Positions 8,185-16,791 of a stretch of 64,000 bases of DNA are shown one piece after another. The stretch spans positions 186,001-250,000 of the forward strand of contig NZ_FCNW02000005.1 of assembly GCF_001544475.1 (NCBI RefSeq), in the 5' to 3' direction. A model generated the notes under the pieces. It worked only from the letters and a program-made list of their open reading frames with translations, had not been told where the DNA came from and did no database searches. Numbering within the stretch: position 1 is the stretch's first letter; each line of letters begins with the position of its first letter. A program made the translations under genes and the position numbers. The stretch comes from Caballeronia humi (GTDB lineage Bacteria > Pseudomonadota > Gammaproteobacteria > Burkholderiales > Burkholderiaceae).

Positions 8185-10677
8185 ATGGGTGCCGCATACA
8201 AACGAGGCCTGAACATCAGCCTCAAGACAAGCTGCCTGATCCTCGCCACTGTTATCCCGGCGTTATCGATCGCACAGACCAACGCCGTGCAACCGAGCGC
8301 TGCAGCAGTCGCTCCTTGCTATCCGACCCAGGCCGATTGTGCGCGTGTCCAGATCACGCCTGCGTTGAGCACGATCACGCTCGCACAGGACGACATCCGT
8401 CGGGGCGCACCGGGTCAGCTTCTCGCCGCGTCCGGCGACGGCGATTCAGCAGCAGCGTACGGACCTGATGCGGGCGATGGCAGCACGAGCAGCGGCACGC
8501 CGCCTGTCGTCTTCATCGGTGGTGGCGGGACGAAGGCTGGTGGCGCTGTCAGCAGCGCGGGCAGCGCTGCGGGCAATGGCAGCGGCTCTGCTGGTGGTGG
8601 AGTTAGCGCGGGTACGTCGGGCGCCGGTTCGGCGGGGCATGGATCGACGGGCGGTGGCGCGTCGGGCGGTGGATCGACGGGCGGTGGATCGACGGGTGGT
8701 GGATCGACAGGCGGTGGCGCGTCGGGCGGTGGATCGACGGGCGGTGGTTCGACGGGTGGCGGTGATTCAGGCGGCGATGGATCGGGCGGTGGAGACGGCG
8801 GCGATGGTGGCGACAGCGGCGGCGGCCATGGGCATGGTCACGGCCACGGTCATGGTCACGGCGATGGCCACGGCCATGGCGATGGTGATGGCCACGGTCA
8901 CGGCGATGGTGATGGGCACGGTCACGGCGATGGTGATGGGCACGGTCACGGCGATGGTGATGGGCACGGTCACGGCGACGGTCCTGGGCATGGTGATGGC
9001 CACGGTCACGGCGACGGTCCTGGGCATGGTGATGGTCACGGCCAAGGTCATGGTGATGGTCCTGGTCACGGCGATGGTCCCGGTCACGGCGATGGTCCCG
9101 GTCACGGCGATGGTCCCGGTCACGGCGATGGTCCCGGTCACGGCGATGGTCCTGGTCACGGCGATGGTCCCGGTCACGGCAATGGACCTGGTCACGGCGG
9201 TGGCGTGGGCCACGGCGGTGGGGAAGGTCACAGCGGTGGGGAAGGTCACAGCGGTGGTGAAGGCCACGGCGGTGGCGCGGGCCACGGCGGTGGGGAAGGT
9301 CACAGCGGTGGTGAAGGCCACAGCGGTGGCGAGGGGCACAGCGGTGGCGAAGGTCACAGCGGTGGCGAAGGTCACAGCGGTGGCGTAGGCAACGGCGGCG
9401 GAGAAGGCCACGGCGGCGGAGAAGGCCACGGCGGCGGCGAAGGCCACGGCAATGGCGGTAGCAGCGGCGGCGGCAACGGTGGCCCTGGTGGCAGCGGCCA
9501 TGGCGCCGGCGCGGGTGGTGGTAGCGCAGGCGGCAGCGGCGCAGGCAACGGCCATGGCGGAGGTTCCGGCAATGGCGGCGCAGGTAACGGCGGCGCGGGC
9601 GGTAACGGCGGTGGCGCAGGTGGTGCGGGAGCAGGCGCAGGCGGTGGCCACGGCGGGGGTTCCGGCAGTGGCGGCGCGGGTGGTGGTGCTGGTGGCGGCA
9701 ACGGCGGGGCCGGCAGTGGCGGTCATGGCGGCGGCGCAGGTAACGGTGGCGCAGGTGGTAACGGCGGCGGTGCTGGTGGTGCAGGCGCAGGTGCAGGTGC
9801 AGGCGGTGGTCATGGCGGAGGTTCTGGCAATGGCGGCGCAGGCGGTGGCGCTGGTGGCGGGAACGGCTCAGGTGGCGGCAACGGTGGATCTGGCAACGGC
9901 GGTCACGGCGGCGGCGCGGGTAACGGCGGCGCAGGCGGTAACGGTGGTGGTGCGGGTGGTGCAGGCGGTGGTCACGGTGGAGGTTCCGGCAGTGGCGGCG
10001 CGGGTGGTGGTGCTGGTGGCGGCAACGGTGGGGCCGGCAGCGGCGGTCATGGCGGCGGCGCAGGTAACGGTGGCGCAGGCGGCAACGGCGGTGGTGCTGG
10101 CGGGAACGGCGGCGCGGGCGGTGCAGGCGGTGGTAGCGCGGGCGGCAACGGAGGCGGTGCTGGTGGGGCAGGCGCAGGCGGTGGTCATGGCGGAGGCGCT
10201 GGAAGTGGCGGCCCGGGCGCCGGTGGCGGAAACGGCGGAGCCGGCGGCGGTGGTAAGGGCGGCGGCGGTGCGGGTGCCGGTGCAGGCGGCGCGGGTGGTG
10301 GCGCTGGTGGTGCCGGTGGCGGTAGCGGTTCAGGCGGCGGAAACGGCGGAGCCGGCGGTGGTGGCAAGGGCGGCGGCGGTGCGGGTGCCGGTGCCGGTGG
10401 CGGTGGCGGTAGCGGTTCAGGCGGTGGAAACGGCGGAGCCGGCGGTGGTAAGGGCGGCGGAAACGGCGGGGGTGCTGGTGCCGGTAACGGCGGCGCGGGT
10501 GCTGGCGGCGGCAATGGCGGACCCGGCGGACCCGGCAACGGCGGTCACGGCGGCGGCTTTGGCGGCGGCTTCGGCGGTGGCGGCTTTGGCGGCGGCTTCG
10601 GTGGCGGCGGACACGGCGGCGGCTATGGTGGTGGTTCCGGCGGTGGCGGCGGTCACGGTGGCGGCGGCTCGAGGTAA
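8185..10677 (+). CDS. Secreted Gly/His/Asp-rich low-complexity repeat protein
   Basis: About 830 residues; not assigned to a family. Residues 1-32 look like a signal peptide (hydrophobic CLILATVIPALSIA, cleavage near AQT). A short unique domain with two Cys (PCYPTQADCARVQ) follows to about residue 110. The rest is repeats: GGGSTGG units, then GHGHGDGD and GDGPGH units, then GGEGHS, then a long GGNGGAGG tract, ending in GGGFGGGF and GGGSR. Such His/Asp/Gly arrays can bind metals and the glycine tract could be a surface or matrix polymer; both are inference. No anchor, TM or LPXTG is seen. An in-frame ATG at 8164 with AGGAGG 13 bases upstream is the alternative start. Confidence 0.75.
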   Translation: MGAAYKRGLNISLKTSCLILATVIPALSIAQTNAVQPSAAAVAPCYPTQADCARVQITPALSTITLAQDDIRRGAPGQLLAASGDGDSAAAYGPDAGDGSTSSGTPPVVFIGGGGTKAGGAVSSAGSAAGNGSGSAGGGVSAGTSGAGSAGHGSTGGGASGGGSTGGGSTGGGSTGGGASGGGSTGGGSTGGGDSGGDGSGGGDGGDGGDSGGGHGHGHGHGHGHGDGHGHGDGDGHGHGDGDGHGHGDGDGHGHGDGDGHGHGDGPGHGDGHGHGDGPGHGDGHGQGHGDGPGHGDGPGHGDGPGHGDGPGHGDGPGHGDGPGHGDGPGHGNGPGHGGGVGHGGGEGHSGGEGHSGGEGHGGGAGHGGGEGHSGGEGHSGGEGHSGGEGHSGGEGHSGGVGNGGGEGHGGGEGHGGGEGHGNGGSSGGGNGGPGGSGHGAGAGGGSAGGSGAGNGHGGGSGNGGAGNGGAGGNGGGAGGAGAGAGGGHGGGSGSGGAGGGAGGGNGGAGSGGHGGGAGNGGAGGNGGGAGGAGAGAGAGGGHGGGSGNGGAGGGAGGGNGSGGGNGGSGNGGHGGGAGNGGAGGNGGGAGGAGGGHGGGSGSGGAGGGAGGGNGGAGSGGHGGGAGNGGAGGNGGGAGGNGGAGGAGGGSAGGNGGGAGGAGAGGGHGGGAGSGGPGAGGGNGGAGGGGKGGGGAGAGAGGAGGGAGGAGGGSGSGGGNGGAGGGGKGGGGAGAGAGGGGGSGSGGGNGGAGGGKGGGNGGGAGAGNGGAGAGGGNGGPGGPGNGGHGGGFGGGFGGGGFGGGFGGGGHGGGYGGGSGGGGGHGGGGSR
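8641..8765 (+). repeat. 15-18 bp tandem repeats encoding GGGSTG / GGGASG
   Basis: Repeated GGATCGACGGGCGGT units with small substitutions, inside the Gly-rich gene. Confidence 0.8.
8824..9060 (+). repeat. 24 bp-type repeats encoding His-Gly-Asp units
   Basis: Near-identical copies of GATGGTGATGGGCACGGTCA-type units give GDGDGHGH. The third-position variation is low, which suggests recent expansion by slippage or unequal crossing-over. Confidence 0.8.
9061..9186 (+). repeat. 18 bp tandem array, about seven copies (GHGDGP)
   Basis: Units of GGTCACGGCGATGGTCCC follow one another with only one or two synonymous changes until the last copy, which changes to an Asn codon (AATGGA). Confidence 0.85.
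9211..9400 (+). repeat. 18 bp tandem array encoding GGEGHS
   Basis: Units related to GGTGAAGGCCACAGCGGT. Some copies encode GHG instead of GHS. The array passes into a non-periodic GGNGGAGG tract after about 9450. Confidence 0.75.
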
Positions 10678-10715
10678 TGTGACGAGCTAGCGTCGCTGTC
10701 GACGAGTGAGGCAGA

Positions 10716-10748
10716 AGGGACGATCGAAACACCTGATCGTCCCTTTTT
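10716..10748 (+). terminator. Rho-independent terminator of the repeat-protein gene
   Basis: A perfect 10-bp stem, AGGGACGATC (10716-10725) with GATCGTCCCT (10735-10744), a 9-base loop and a T-run. It lies 39 bases after the stop and supports the gene being real and ending there. The remaining interval to 10992 holds nothing I recognise. Confidence 0.9.
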
Positions 10749-10992
10749 CACGTTTACGCGGCAATAAGGACTGGCGGACACCATCCCGAGAAATGTCAGC
10801 GCCGAGAAGAAAGAATGGCTCGACTCCGGCGCACCGTCAGAAACCTTATGCGCCGAATTTTGGAGACGAGCGTTGTGATTTGCTATGAGGGGCTAGAGCG
10901 ATCTGCGTGGAAGGCGCGACTTGCGGATTGCCGGCGGCACGTTTCAGCGAACTGCCCTTTGAGAACGGCCCGCGCCCGGACACTCGACTACC

Positions 10993-11826
10993 TCACAAAC
11001 GGCCTAGCAACTCCGCCTTCTTGGCAGCGAACTCCTCATCGCTGAGAATCCCCTTCGCATGCAATTGATGGAGTTTTTCGATGGTGGCGAACACGTCGGC
11101 CTCGCGGGTGTCAGGCTGAGTGCTGGCGGGCTTATCCTGCATCGGTGACGATGCCGGTTGGGGGATTCCACCGTCCGAGACCACGGGCAGGCTTGCGACA
11201 GCAACGAGGCCGTGCTGGCTCGTGAAGGTGAGAGACCCGCCGCGGGACTGCTGTTGTGAGAAGCCGCTGATCTGGTGATCGAGCGTATCGTAAACTGTCG
11301 ACTTGCCGTGTATTTCGATCGCCAGGCGCCTGGGCTGCGCGAAGAAGGCATAGCGGACGTCGTTTTGCGCGCCGGTGCTGTTGGGCCAGCCGAGATCGGC
11401 GGGCCACCAGTCGTCGGAGGTGCCGGGGGCGGCAGGAACAAACAGACTCGCCGGTCCGACCGGTCCCGCCGCTGTCTGCCGCTGGCTGCTGCCGCCGTCG
11501 TTTCCATGCTGCCCAGTCCCCTGGCTCTGCGACTGAAAGCTGCCGCTGCGAATCAGGTCGGGCTCATTCGCGATCAGGCGGGAGAGCTCGGAGCAGAGCG
11601 CCTCGACCCTCCCTTTCAGGTGGCTGTTGAACATGTCGGAGACCATGGTCATTCCGCCCCTCATCCACTGGCCGGAGCCGCCGAAGTCGGGGTGATCGAA
11701 CTGGGCCATACTGCCGTTGCCGCGAATCACGGAGTCCAGCATGCTCGTCACGGCTTCCGTGCTGAACCCGTGTCGCTGGGCGAGTTCTTCGATCAATCGC
11801 TGGCCGGACGGGGTGAGTGTTCGCAT
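10993..11826 (-). CDS. SHOCT-domain protein of unknown function
   Basis: 277 residues. The C-terminal 30 residues (IEKLHQLHAKGILSDEEF, then KKAELLGRL) are a clear SHOCT motif, a short oligomerisation helix pair. The N-terminus (LTPSGQRLIEELAQRHGFS) forms a helical unit that recurs in SHOCT proteins of this order. The middle is Ser/Gln/Gly-rich, followed by a compact region with WWPADLGWP and RYAFFAQPRRLAIEI. No signal peptide or membrane segment, so it is probably cytoplasmic. No operon partner: neighbours are over 300 bases away on either side. Function cannot be inferred beyond likely self-association. Confidence 0.75.
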   Translation of the reverse strand: MRTLTPSGQRLIEELAQRHGFSTEAVTSMLDSVIRGNGSMAQFDHPDFGGSGQWMRGGMTMVSDMFNSHLKGRVEALCSELSRLIANEPDLIRSGSFQSQSQGTGQHGNDGGSSQRQTAAGPVGPASLFVPAAPGTSDDWWPADLGWPNSTGAQNDVRYAFFAQPRRLAIEIHGKSTVYDTLDHQISGFSQQQSRGGSLTFTSQHGLVAVASLPVVSDGGIPQPASSPMQDKPASTQPDTREADVFATIEKLHQLHAKGILSDEEFAAKKAELLGRL

Positions 11827-12178
11827 GATGATCCTTTGACTGGGTGCGCGTTCGCTCGCGCCAGGATTCGGAATTCCGACGTTGTCGCTACCGCGCGATC
11901 ATCGCACGGCCCGATGACGGACGCTGTCGCAAAGTCTGGCATCCAATCGGGACGATGAGCGCGATTCGATATTTCTCCGCGTCCCAGGGCGTCACGGCTT
12001 TTGCGTGCGACTTGCGGTATTCAAGTGAATGAGAGGGTGGCTTTCGCGGAACCGCGCCGGTTCGCCATGAGTGCGTGTGCATCGTCCGAATGCACGACGA
12101 GCAAGGCGCATTCCAGACCGACCACCGGCAATAGAACCGAAAGCCCGCTATCCAGCGTCGATCATCGAAATCGCATCT
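11827..12178. other. Intergenic region upstream of the SHOCT gene
   Basis: About 350 bases. Short frames overlap it on both strands but none has a convincing ribosome site. It should contain the minus-strand promoter of the SHOCT gene; I see no clear hairpin. Confidence 0.4.
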
Positions 12179-13012
12179 TCAATGCGCGTGAATGAAGGCG
12201 CTGACGTCCGCCAGAACCGGTGAGGCCGTGTTCGGCGCCGTCGAGAACGACTCGACAATCGTGTCGTGGCCGTACCCCGGATATTTTTTTAGTTCGACGA
12301 CGTCGTGATGCGCGCGCAATGCGTCGGCGAAACGATCGCTGTTATGCGGATCGACGTCGGTATCCGCCGTGCCGGCGGCGAGCAACATCGGCGGCTCGTG
12401 ACCGGTGACCAATGCAAGGGGGAGCGCCCGGTCGCGCAGTGCCGGCGGGAAGATCTCGTCCATGTGAGGGTCGCTCGTCGGGATCGCGGCGTACGGACCC
12501 GCGAGTCCGATCATCCCGGCAAGCGAGGTATTCGACATTCCCTGCGCGGCCAGGTAGCGCGGATCGGTCGCGAGCATCGCCGCCATGTGCGCGCCGGAGG
12601 AATGTCCCATGACGAAGATGCGCGAGGGGTCGCCGCCGAATTCGCGCACGTGATCGCGCGTCCAGCGCACGGCGGCGGCAGGGTCGTCGAGGAAGCCGGG
12701 AAAGACGGCGTCGGGATAGACCCGGTAGTCCGCCGCGATCGTGACGATGCCTCGCGCAGCGAGCGCTTCTGCGACGCCGCGCGACTCCGAGCGACGGCCG
12801 CTTTGCCAGGCTCCGCCGTAGAAATACACGACGACAGGGTAGCCCGCGCGCGCGCGGGGCTCGGGCACATAAACGTCGAGCCGTTGGCGGCGCCCCTTGC
12901 CATAGGCGATGCCGCCCGGATCATAGTGGCTGTGAACCCGATACGCGATAACGCCGACTGCGCAGGCGGCCAGTGACAGTGCAATGAACTTCCGTCTCGC
13001 CATGACACGCAT
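12179..13012 (-). CDS. Alpha/beta hydrolase, carboxylesterase (BD-FAE / HSL-like)
   Basis: About 277 residues. An N-terminal hydrophobic segment (FIALSLAACAVGVIAYRV) is a signal anchor. The oxyanion motif is YFYGGAWQSG (residues 63-72), the nucleophile Ser is in GHSSGAH (residue 138), the acid is probably in GTADTDVDPHNSDRF and the His in PGYGHDT. This is the esterase type that hydrolyses small acyl or feruloyl esters, probably at the membrane or in the periplasm. The ATG at 13012 or 13003 is the likely start; a GTG at 13060 would put a polar leader before the signal segment. It has no obvious operon partner. Confidence 0.85.
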   Translation of the reverse strand: MRVMARRKFIALSLAACAVGVIAYRVHSHYDPGGIAYGKGRRQRLDVYVPEPRARAGYPVVVYFYGGAWQSGRRSESRGVAEALAARGIVTIAADYRVYPDAVFPGFLDDPAAAVRWTRDHVREFGGDPSRIFVMGHSSGAHMAAMLATDPRYLAAQGMSNTSLAGMIGLAGPYAAIPTSDPHMDEIFPPALRDRALPLALVTGHEPPMLLAAGTADTDVDPHNSDRFADALRAHHDVVELKKYPGYGHDTIVESFSTAPNTASPVLADVSAFIHAH

Positions 13013-13222
13013 GTCGCTATCGGTCCAGGGTTGTGATGCGAATAAACGGTTGCCGCGCACATGATTCTCGCAGCGTCGGGAGACTGGCGCGCGGTCGCGG
13101 GTATGACTTCAGTCGCCTCGCGCTCGACCGGAGATCGACCCGCTACTTCGCTATTAAACGATGCCTGAAAACGGCTGTACGTGCGGCAGGCATCGTTGAA
13201 GTCAACCTGCGACCTGATTGAC

Positions 13223-13840
13223 TCAGTCGAACGTTCCTGTGCGCACCTCGCCGTTGCGCTGGTAGCGGGCAATCAGCACGCCGCGAGGCGTTGTGGTCGA
13301 CTGCGCCAGAGTGAAGGCGGACGCCAGCGCGTCATCGCCGAACAAGCGCTTGCCGCGTCCAAGCAGGATGGGGAAAACCTGAAGCCGAAGCTCGTCGACC
13401 AGGCCGGCTGCGAGCAGTTGGCGCACCATGTCGCCGCTGCCGAACGTGAGCAGATCGGCGCCGTCCTGATGTTGAAGCGCACGTATCGCGTCGGCAGGAT
13501 CGCCCTCCAGCGCATGACTGTTCTGCCAGTCGAGCGTATCCGGCCGATGCGTCGACACGTGCTTGCGTACGCCGTTGAACTTCTCGGCGATGGCGCGGCT
13601 GGCTGAATCGGCGGGTACGTGTGGCCAGTACGACGCGAATATGTCGTAGGTGCGACGCCCCAGCAGCAGCGCGAACGGCTGCGAGAGCAGGTCCTGCAAG
13701 TGCTGGCCGGTGGCTTCGTCCGCATAGGGAACGATCCAGCCACCGAAACGGAAATCGCCGCTGGGATCTTCTTCGGGGCCGCCAGGGGCTTGAAATACGC
13801 CATCCAGACTGATGAAAGCGGATACAACGAGCTTGCGCAT
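13223..13840 (-). CDS. Dihydrofolate reductase-like (RibD C-terminal) protein
   Basis: About 205 residues, beginning MRKLVVSAFISLDGVFQAPG and containing LLLGRRTYDIFASYWP, then FGSGDMVRQLLAAGLVDELRL and PILLGRGKRLF. These are the hallmarks of the RibD-C/DHFR-like family, which binds NADPH. In this branch the substrate is usually unknown; resistance or pteridine-related reductions have been suggested for relatives. The ATG at 13840 has GGAG at correct spacing; further upstream starts do not. It is a single gene flanked by non-coding stretches of 200 to 300 bases. Confidence 0.85.
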   Translation of the reverse strand: MRKLVVSAFISLDGVFQAPGGPEEDPSGDFRFGGWIVPYADEATGQHLQDLLSQPFALLLGRRTYDIFASYWPHVPADSASRAIAEKFNGVRKHVSTHRPDTLDWQNSHALEGDPADAIRALQHQDGADLLTFGSGDMVRQLLAAGLVDELRLQVFPILLGRGKRLFGDDALASAFTLAQSTTTPRGVLIARYQRNGEVRTGTFD

Positions 13841-14136
13841 GATGGGCTCCAGGTCGGCGGACCCGATCGGTCCATAGATACGACGGTCGAGCCGCGTCGG
13901 GATCGACAATCATCCCAGCGGTCTCTGCTTACTGCCGGCCTCGGCCTGAATCAATCGTCAACCCTGTTGCGACGACTGCAAGGCCTCCCTGCGTGGTCCC
14001 CCGTACGGAAGCCCCGCGCGCCCCCCATTATGCTGGCGACCAGCCGCTGGGTTTCCTTGACCGGCTCTCGCGGTCAGGCCTGCGGGTTATCCCCCGATTT
14101 CTCGCGGGCCGCCTACTCAAAAGAACAGGGGAGACC

Positions 14137-14379
14137 GTGAGGGACATCAAAACTTTCGTGTCGCAAATCACGATCAGCGACGACACCTACGCCAAGCTTC
14201 TGCGCGTAGGCGAAATCACGCAGCAGGACCCGCACGCGTGGGCCGATGCAATCCTGGCGAGGCTCGCCGCCGACGTGATCAAGACGGAGGGGAGCCGTGC
14301 TATCCGCATCCCCCGTCCGCATCGTTCGAGCTATCGAAACCTGAATGAAATGAGCGAGTGCGATTCAGCCGCCGATTGA
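14137..14379 (+). CDS. Small hypothetical protein
   Basis: 80 residues from a GTG start preceded by GGGGAG at 5 bases. The first half (DIKTFVSQITISDDTYAKLL) is followed by a predicted helix (PHAWADAILARLAADVIK) and a basic tail rich in Arg, Ser and Pro. No family recognised. The upstream interval 13841-14136 shows no other gene. Support is the ribosome site and balanced residue content only; a spurious frame remains possible. Confidence 0.4.
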   Translation: MRDIKTFVSQITISDDTYAKLLRVGEITQQDPHAWADAILARLAADVIKTEGSRAIRIPRPHRSSYRNLNEMSECDSAAD

Positions 14380-14474
14380 GGGCGTCTCGCGCGGATTCGC
14401 CCGACGACAGGCACAATACGCGTCGATGACGCGGCACACGCGCTGCGTCGCTGCAATTCGCCCTCGACGCCTGA

Positions 14475-15737
14475 ATGAACGACGACACTTCTTACCGCCC
14501 GGTCGCCGCGCCCATGCGCGCCGCCAATTCGCAGCGTTTCCTGCTGTTCCTGGTCTGCCTGTTCGCTTCGGCAGGGCAACTCGCCATCGACATCTACGTG
14601 CCCGCGCTTCCCGCGATGGCGCGCTTCTTCGAGACCTCGCCACAAGCGATTCAGTCGAGCGTTTCCGGCTACATGGCGGCGTATGCGCTGGGCCAGCTCG
14701 TCTTCGGGCCGATCGCCGATGCCTACGGAAGGAAGCCCGTGCTCGCCTTCGGGCTCGTGATCTTCACGATCGGCTGCCTGCTGTCGCTCGCCGCGCCGAA
14801 CCTTGAGACCTTCCTTCTCGCGCGTGCCTTGCAGGGCTTCGGTATCGCGACGACGAATCTGCTTGCGAAAGCCATCATCACCGATTCGTTCAAGGGCATT
14901 GCGCTCCTGCATGCGTTCACGTACATGGCGATTGCATGGGGACTTGCGCCGATCATCGCGCCCGTGATCGGCGCGCATCTGCAGACGTGGTTCGGCTGGC
15001 AGGCGTGCCTTGTCTTCCTGCTGATCTATTCGATCGTGATGTGGGCGCTCGTCTGGCGGTATCGCGAGACCTTGCCGAAGCCCGTGCGCCTGGAGCCGCG
15101 CACGCTGATCGCCAATGCCGGCAGGGTGCTGTCGAGCCCGGTGTTTCAAAGCTGCTTCCTGGCGCAGGGCCTGTGCTACAGCATCTTGCTGGTCTTCAAC
15201 ATCATTGGACCGTTCATGGTGCAGAACACACTGCACAAGCCGCCGACTTATTTCGGCTACCTCGCGCTCGGCATCGGGATGATGTACTTCCTCGGCGGCA
15301 TATCGAATCGCGTGCAGGGGGCGCGCTTGCCGACTGCCGAGCAGCGCCTTCTGATCTTCTCGCGCGTGATGGCGGCGAGTTCCGTCGTGATGCTCGTCCT
15401 TGCGCTGGCGGTCGGCCTGCGCGTCTGGACGCTCGCGACGCCCGTGCTTGTCATGGGTTTTTGCGCGGGCGCGATGTATCCGACCTTGATGGCCAAGGGC
15501 AACTCGCTCTTTCCGCACATCGCGGGGCTGACGAGCGCGATCCTCGGCTGCGCATTGCTGCTGGTGTCGTCGTTGATGATGGGGCTGGCAGGCTTTGTCT
15601 CAGTTCAGATACTGGCGCCGCTCGCGGCGTTCTTCGTGATTCTTGCGTTCACCGTCGTTTGGATGGTGACGAAGTTGCTGCGGCATCTGACGCAGATGCA
15701 GACGGAGACTGCGCAGCGTGGTGCTCAGGCGCTGTAG
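14475..15737 (+). CDS. MFS efflux transporter, Bcr/CflA family
   Basis: 420 residues with 12 predicted helices. Helix 1 contains QLAIDIYVPALPAMA, the typical opening of Bcr/CflA drug exporters, and motif A is FGPIADAYGRKP between helices 2 and 3. Family members are inner-membrane proton antiporters for chloramphenicol, bicyclomycin, sulfonamides or amino acid derivatives. The substrate here is unknown. The gene runs into the 3' end of the convergent LysR gene, with 89 bases shared on opposite strands. Confidence 0.88.
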   Translation: MNDDTSYRPVAAPMRAANSQRFLLFLVCLFASAGQLAIDIYVPALPAMARFFETSPQAIQSSVSGYMAAYALGQLVFGPIADAYGRKPVLAFGLVIFTIGCLLSLAAPNLETFLLARALQGFGIATTNLLAKAIITDSFKGIALLHAFTYMAIAWGLAPIIAPVIGAHLQTWFGWQACLVFLLIYSIVMWALVWRYRETLPKPVRLEPRTLIANAGRVLSSPVFQSCFLAQGLCYSILLVFNIIGPFMVQNTLHKPPTYFGYLALGIGMMYFLGGISNRVQGARLPTAEQRLLIFSRVMAASSVVMLVLALAVGLRVWTLATPVLVMGFCAGAMYPTLMAKGNSLFPHIAGLTSAILGCALLLVSSLMMGLAGFVSVQILAPLAAFFVILAFTVVWMVTKLLRHLTQMQTETAQRGAQAL

Positions 15738-16650
15738 TTGAAGTTGAATCCAGCGTCGCGACGGCCGCAAAGTGAGCGACGGCAAAGCGGCGGAAGTTCT
15801 CCACAGCCGGGTCGTCCAGTTCCTCGCTCCACGCCAGATCGATGTTCGCGTACGCGTTCGTCGCCCAAAGCGGGCGGAACACGACATCGCTGAAACACAA
15901 TTCCCGCGCCGACGCCGGCACGATGGCCACGCCGATGCCGGCCCGCACCAGCGCGACGATCGTATGCGTCTGGTCGATGAACTGCACGTAATCCGCCTGC
16001 ACGCCGGCCGCCGCGAACAGACCGGCGATCCGGTCGTGGAAATACCTGCCACCCTCGGGTGAATACATCACGAACGGCGCGCCATCCAGATCCTTTGCGG
16101 CGATCCTTCGCCGTCTGGAAAGCGGGTCCGTCGCCAGCATCGCGAGCATGAGCGGCTCGCGCGCCACCGGACAGAACGCGAGCCCCTTCGTCGCGAACTG
16201 CGCGCGCATGATGCCCAGGTCGATTTCACGCGTTTCCAGCGCCTTGACCTGCTGCACCGACACCATCTCCTTCAACACGACCTTGATGCCCGGCAGATTC
16301 TTGCGCGCAGCGGACAGCAACTGCGGCATCAGGTAATAGCCCGACACGGCCGTGAACCCGAGCGTCACCTGGCCTTCGTCGCCGCGCGCGACCCGGCGCG
16401 CTGAGTCCGCCGCCTGAGTGGCGAGCCGCAGGATGCGCACGGCGTCGTGGTAGTACGCGCGCCCGGCGGGCGTCAAACGGACGCTGCGGCTGTTGCGGTC
16501 GAACAGGACCAGATCAAGCGCCTGTTCGAGGATCTGGATCTGCCGGCTGAGCGGCGGCTGCGTCATGAACAGACGCGCGGCGGCCCGCCCGAAGTGCAAT
16601 TCTTCGGCGACCGCTACGAAACAGCGAAGGTGATTCAGTTCGACGATCAT
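15649..16650 (-). CDS. LysR-type regulator of the hydroxyacid dehydrogenase/MFS operon
   Basis: 333 residues. The winged helix covers residues 1-60 (ELNHLRCFVAVAEELHFGRA, then QPPLSRQIQILE), typical of the CbbR/BenM-like branch that responds to organic acids or aromatics. The effector domain follows. The last 30 residues are a low-complexity Ser/Ala/Thr tail that is antisense to the end of the MFS gene, so it is probably a neutral extension. It is divergent from the dehydrogenase gene at 16792, which is the likely target. Confidence 0.88.
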   Translation of the reverse strand: MIVELNHLRCFVAVAEELHFGRAAARLFMTQPPLSRQIQILEQALDLVLFDRNSRSVRLTPAGRAYYHDAVRILRLATQAADSARRVARGDEGQVTLGFTAVSGYYLMPQLLSAARKNLPGIKVVLKEMVSVQQVKALETREIDLGIMRAQFATKGLAFCPVAREPLMLAMLATDPLSRRRRIAAKDLDGAPFVMYSPEGGRYFHDRIAGLFAAAGVQADYVQFIDQTHTIVALVRAGIGVAIVPASARELCFSDVVFRPLWATNAYANIDLAWSEELDDPAVENFRRFAVAHFAAVATLDSTSTTAPEHHAAQSPSASASDAAATSSPSKRR

Positions 16651-16791
16651 GTCAATTTGTGGATTGATCGATGCTTAATATAGCTTAGACCTTAATCGAT
16701 CACCTGCCTATACTCGTCTTCAATCGAACGGGGAAGAAAGTCGCCCCAAGCCTCCCTTCACCCTGCAATCCCGCCCGCAAAAGGATTCCGC
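16651..16791. promoter_or_regulatory. Divergent promoter with inverted repeat, likely LysR site
   Basis: TGATCGAT (16665-16672) and ATCGATCA (16695-16702) form a perfect 8-base inverted repeat with a 22-base AT-rich spacer. A TATACT box at 16709-16714 could be the -10 of the dehydrogenase operon, so the repeat would overlap its -35 region, a standard LysR activation layout. AAAGGA precedes the start at 16792. Confidence 0.55.

Noticed and set aside
8824..9400. Possible CRISPR array from regular repeats
   Set aside because: Repeats are direct, contiguous and in-frame coding units of 18 to 24 bases without unique spacers.
8603..10732. Long open frames on the minus strand across the Gly-rich gene (Arg/His-rich and Ala/Thr-rich products)
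   Set aside because: They are antisense to GGN-type codons, have absurd composition, no signal peptide or ribosome site, and arise because the repeat units lack stop codons in other frames.
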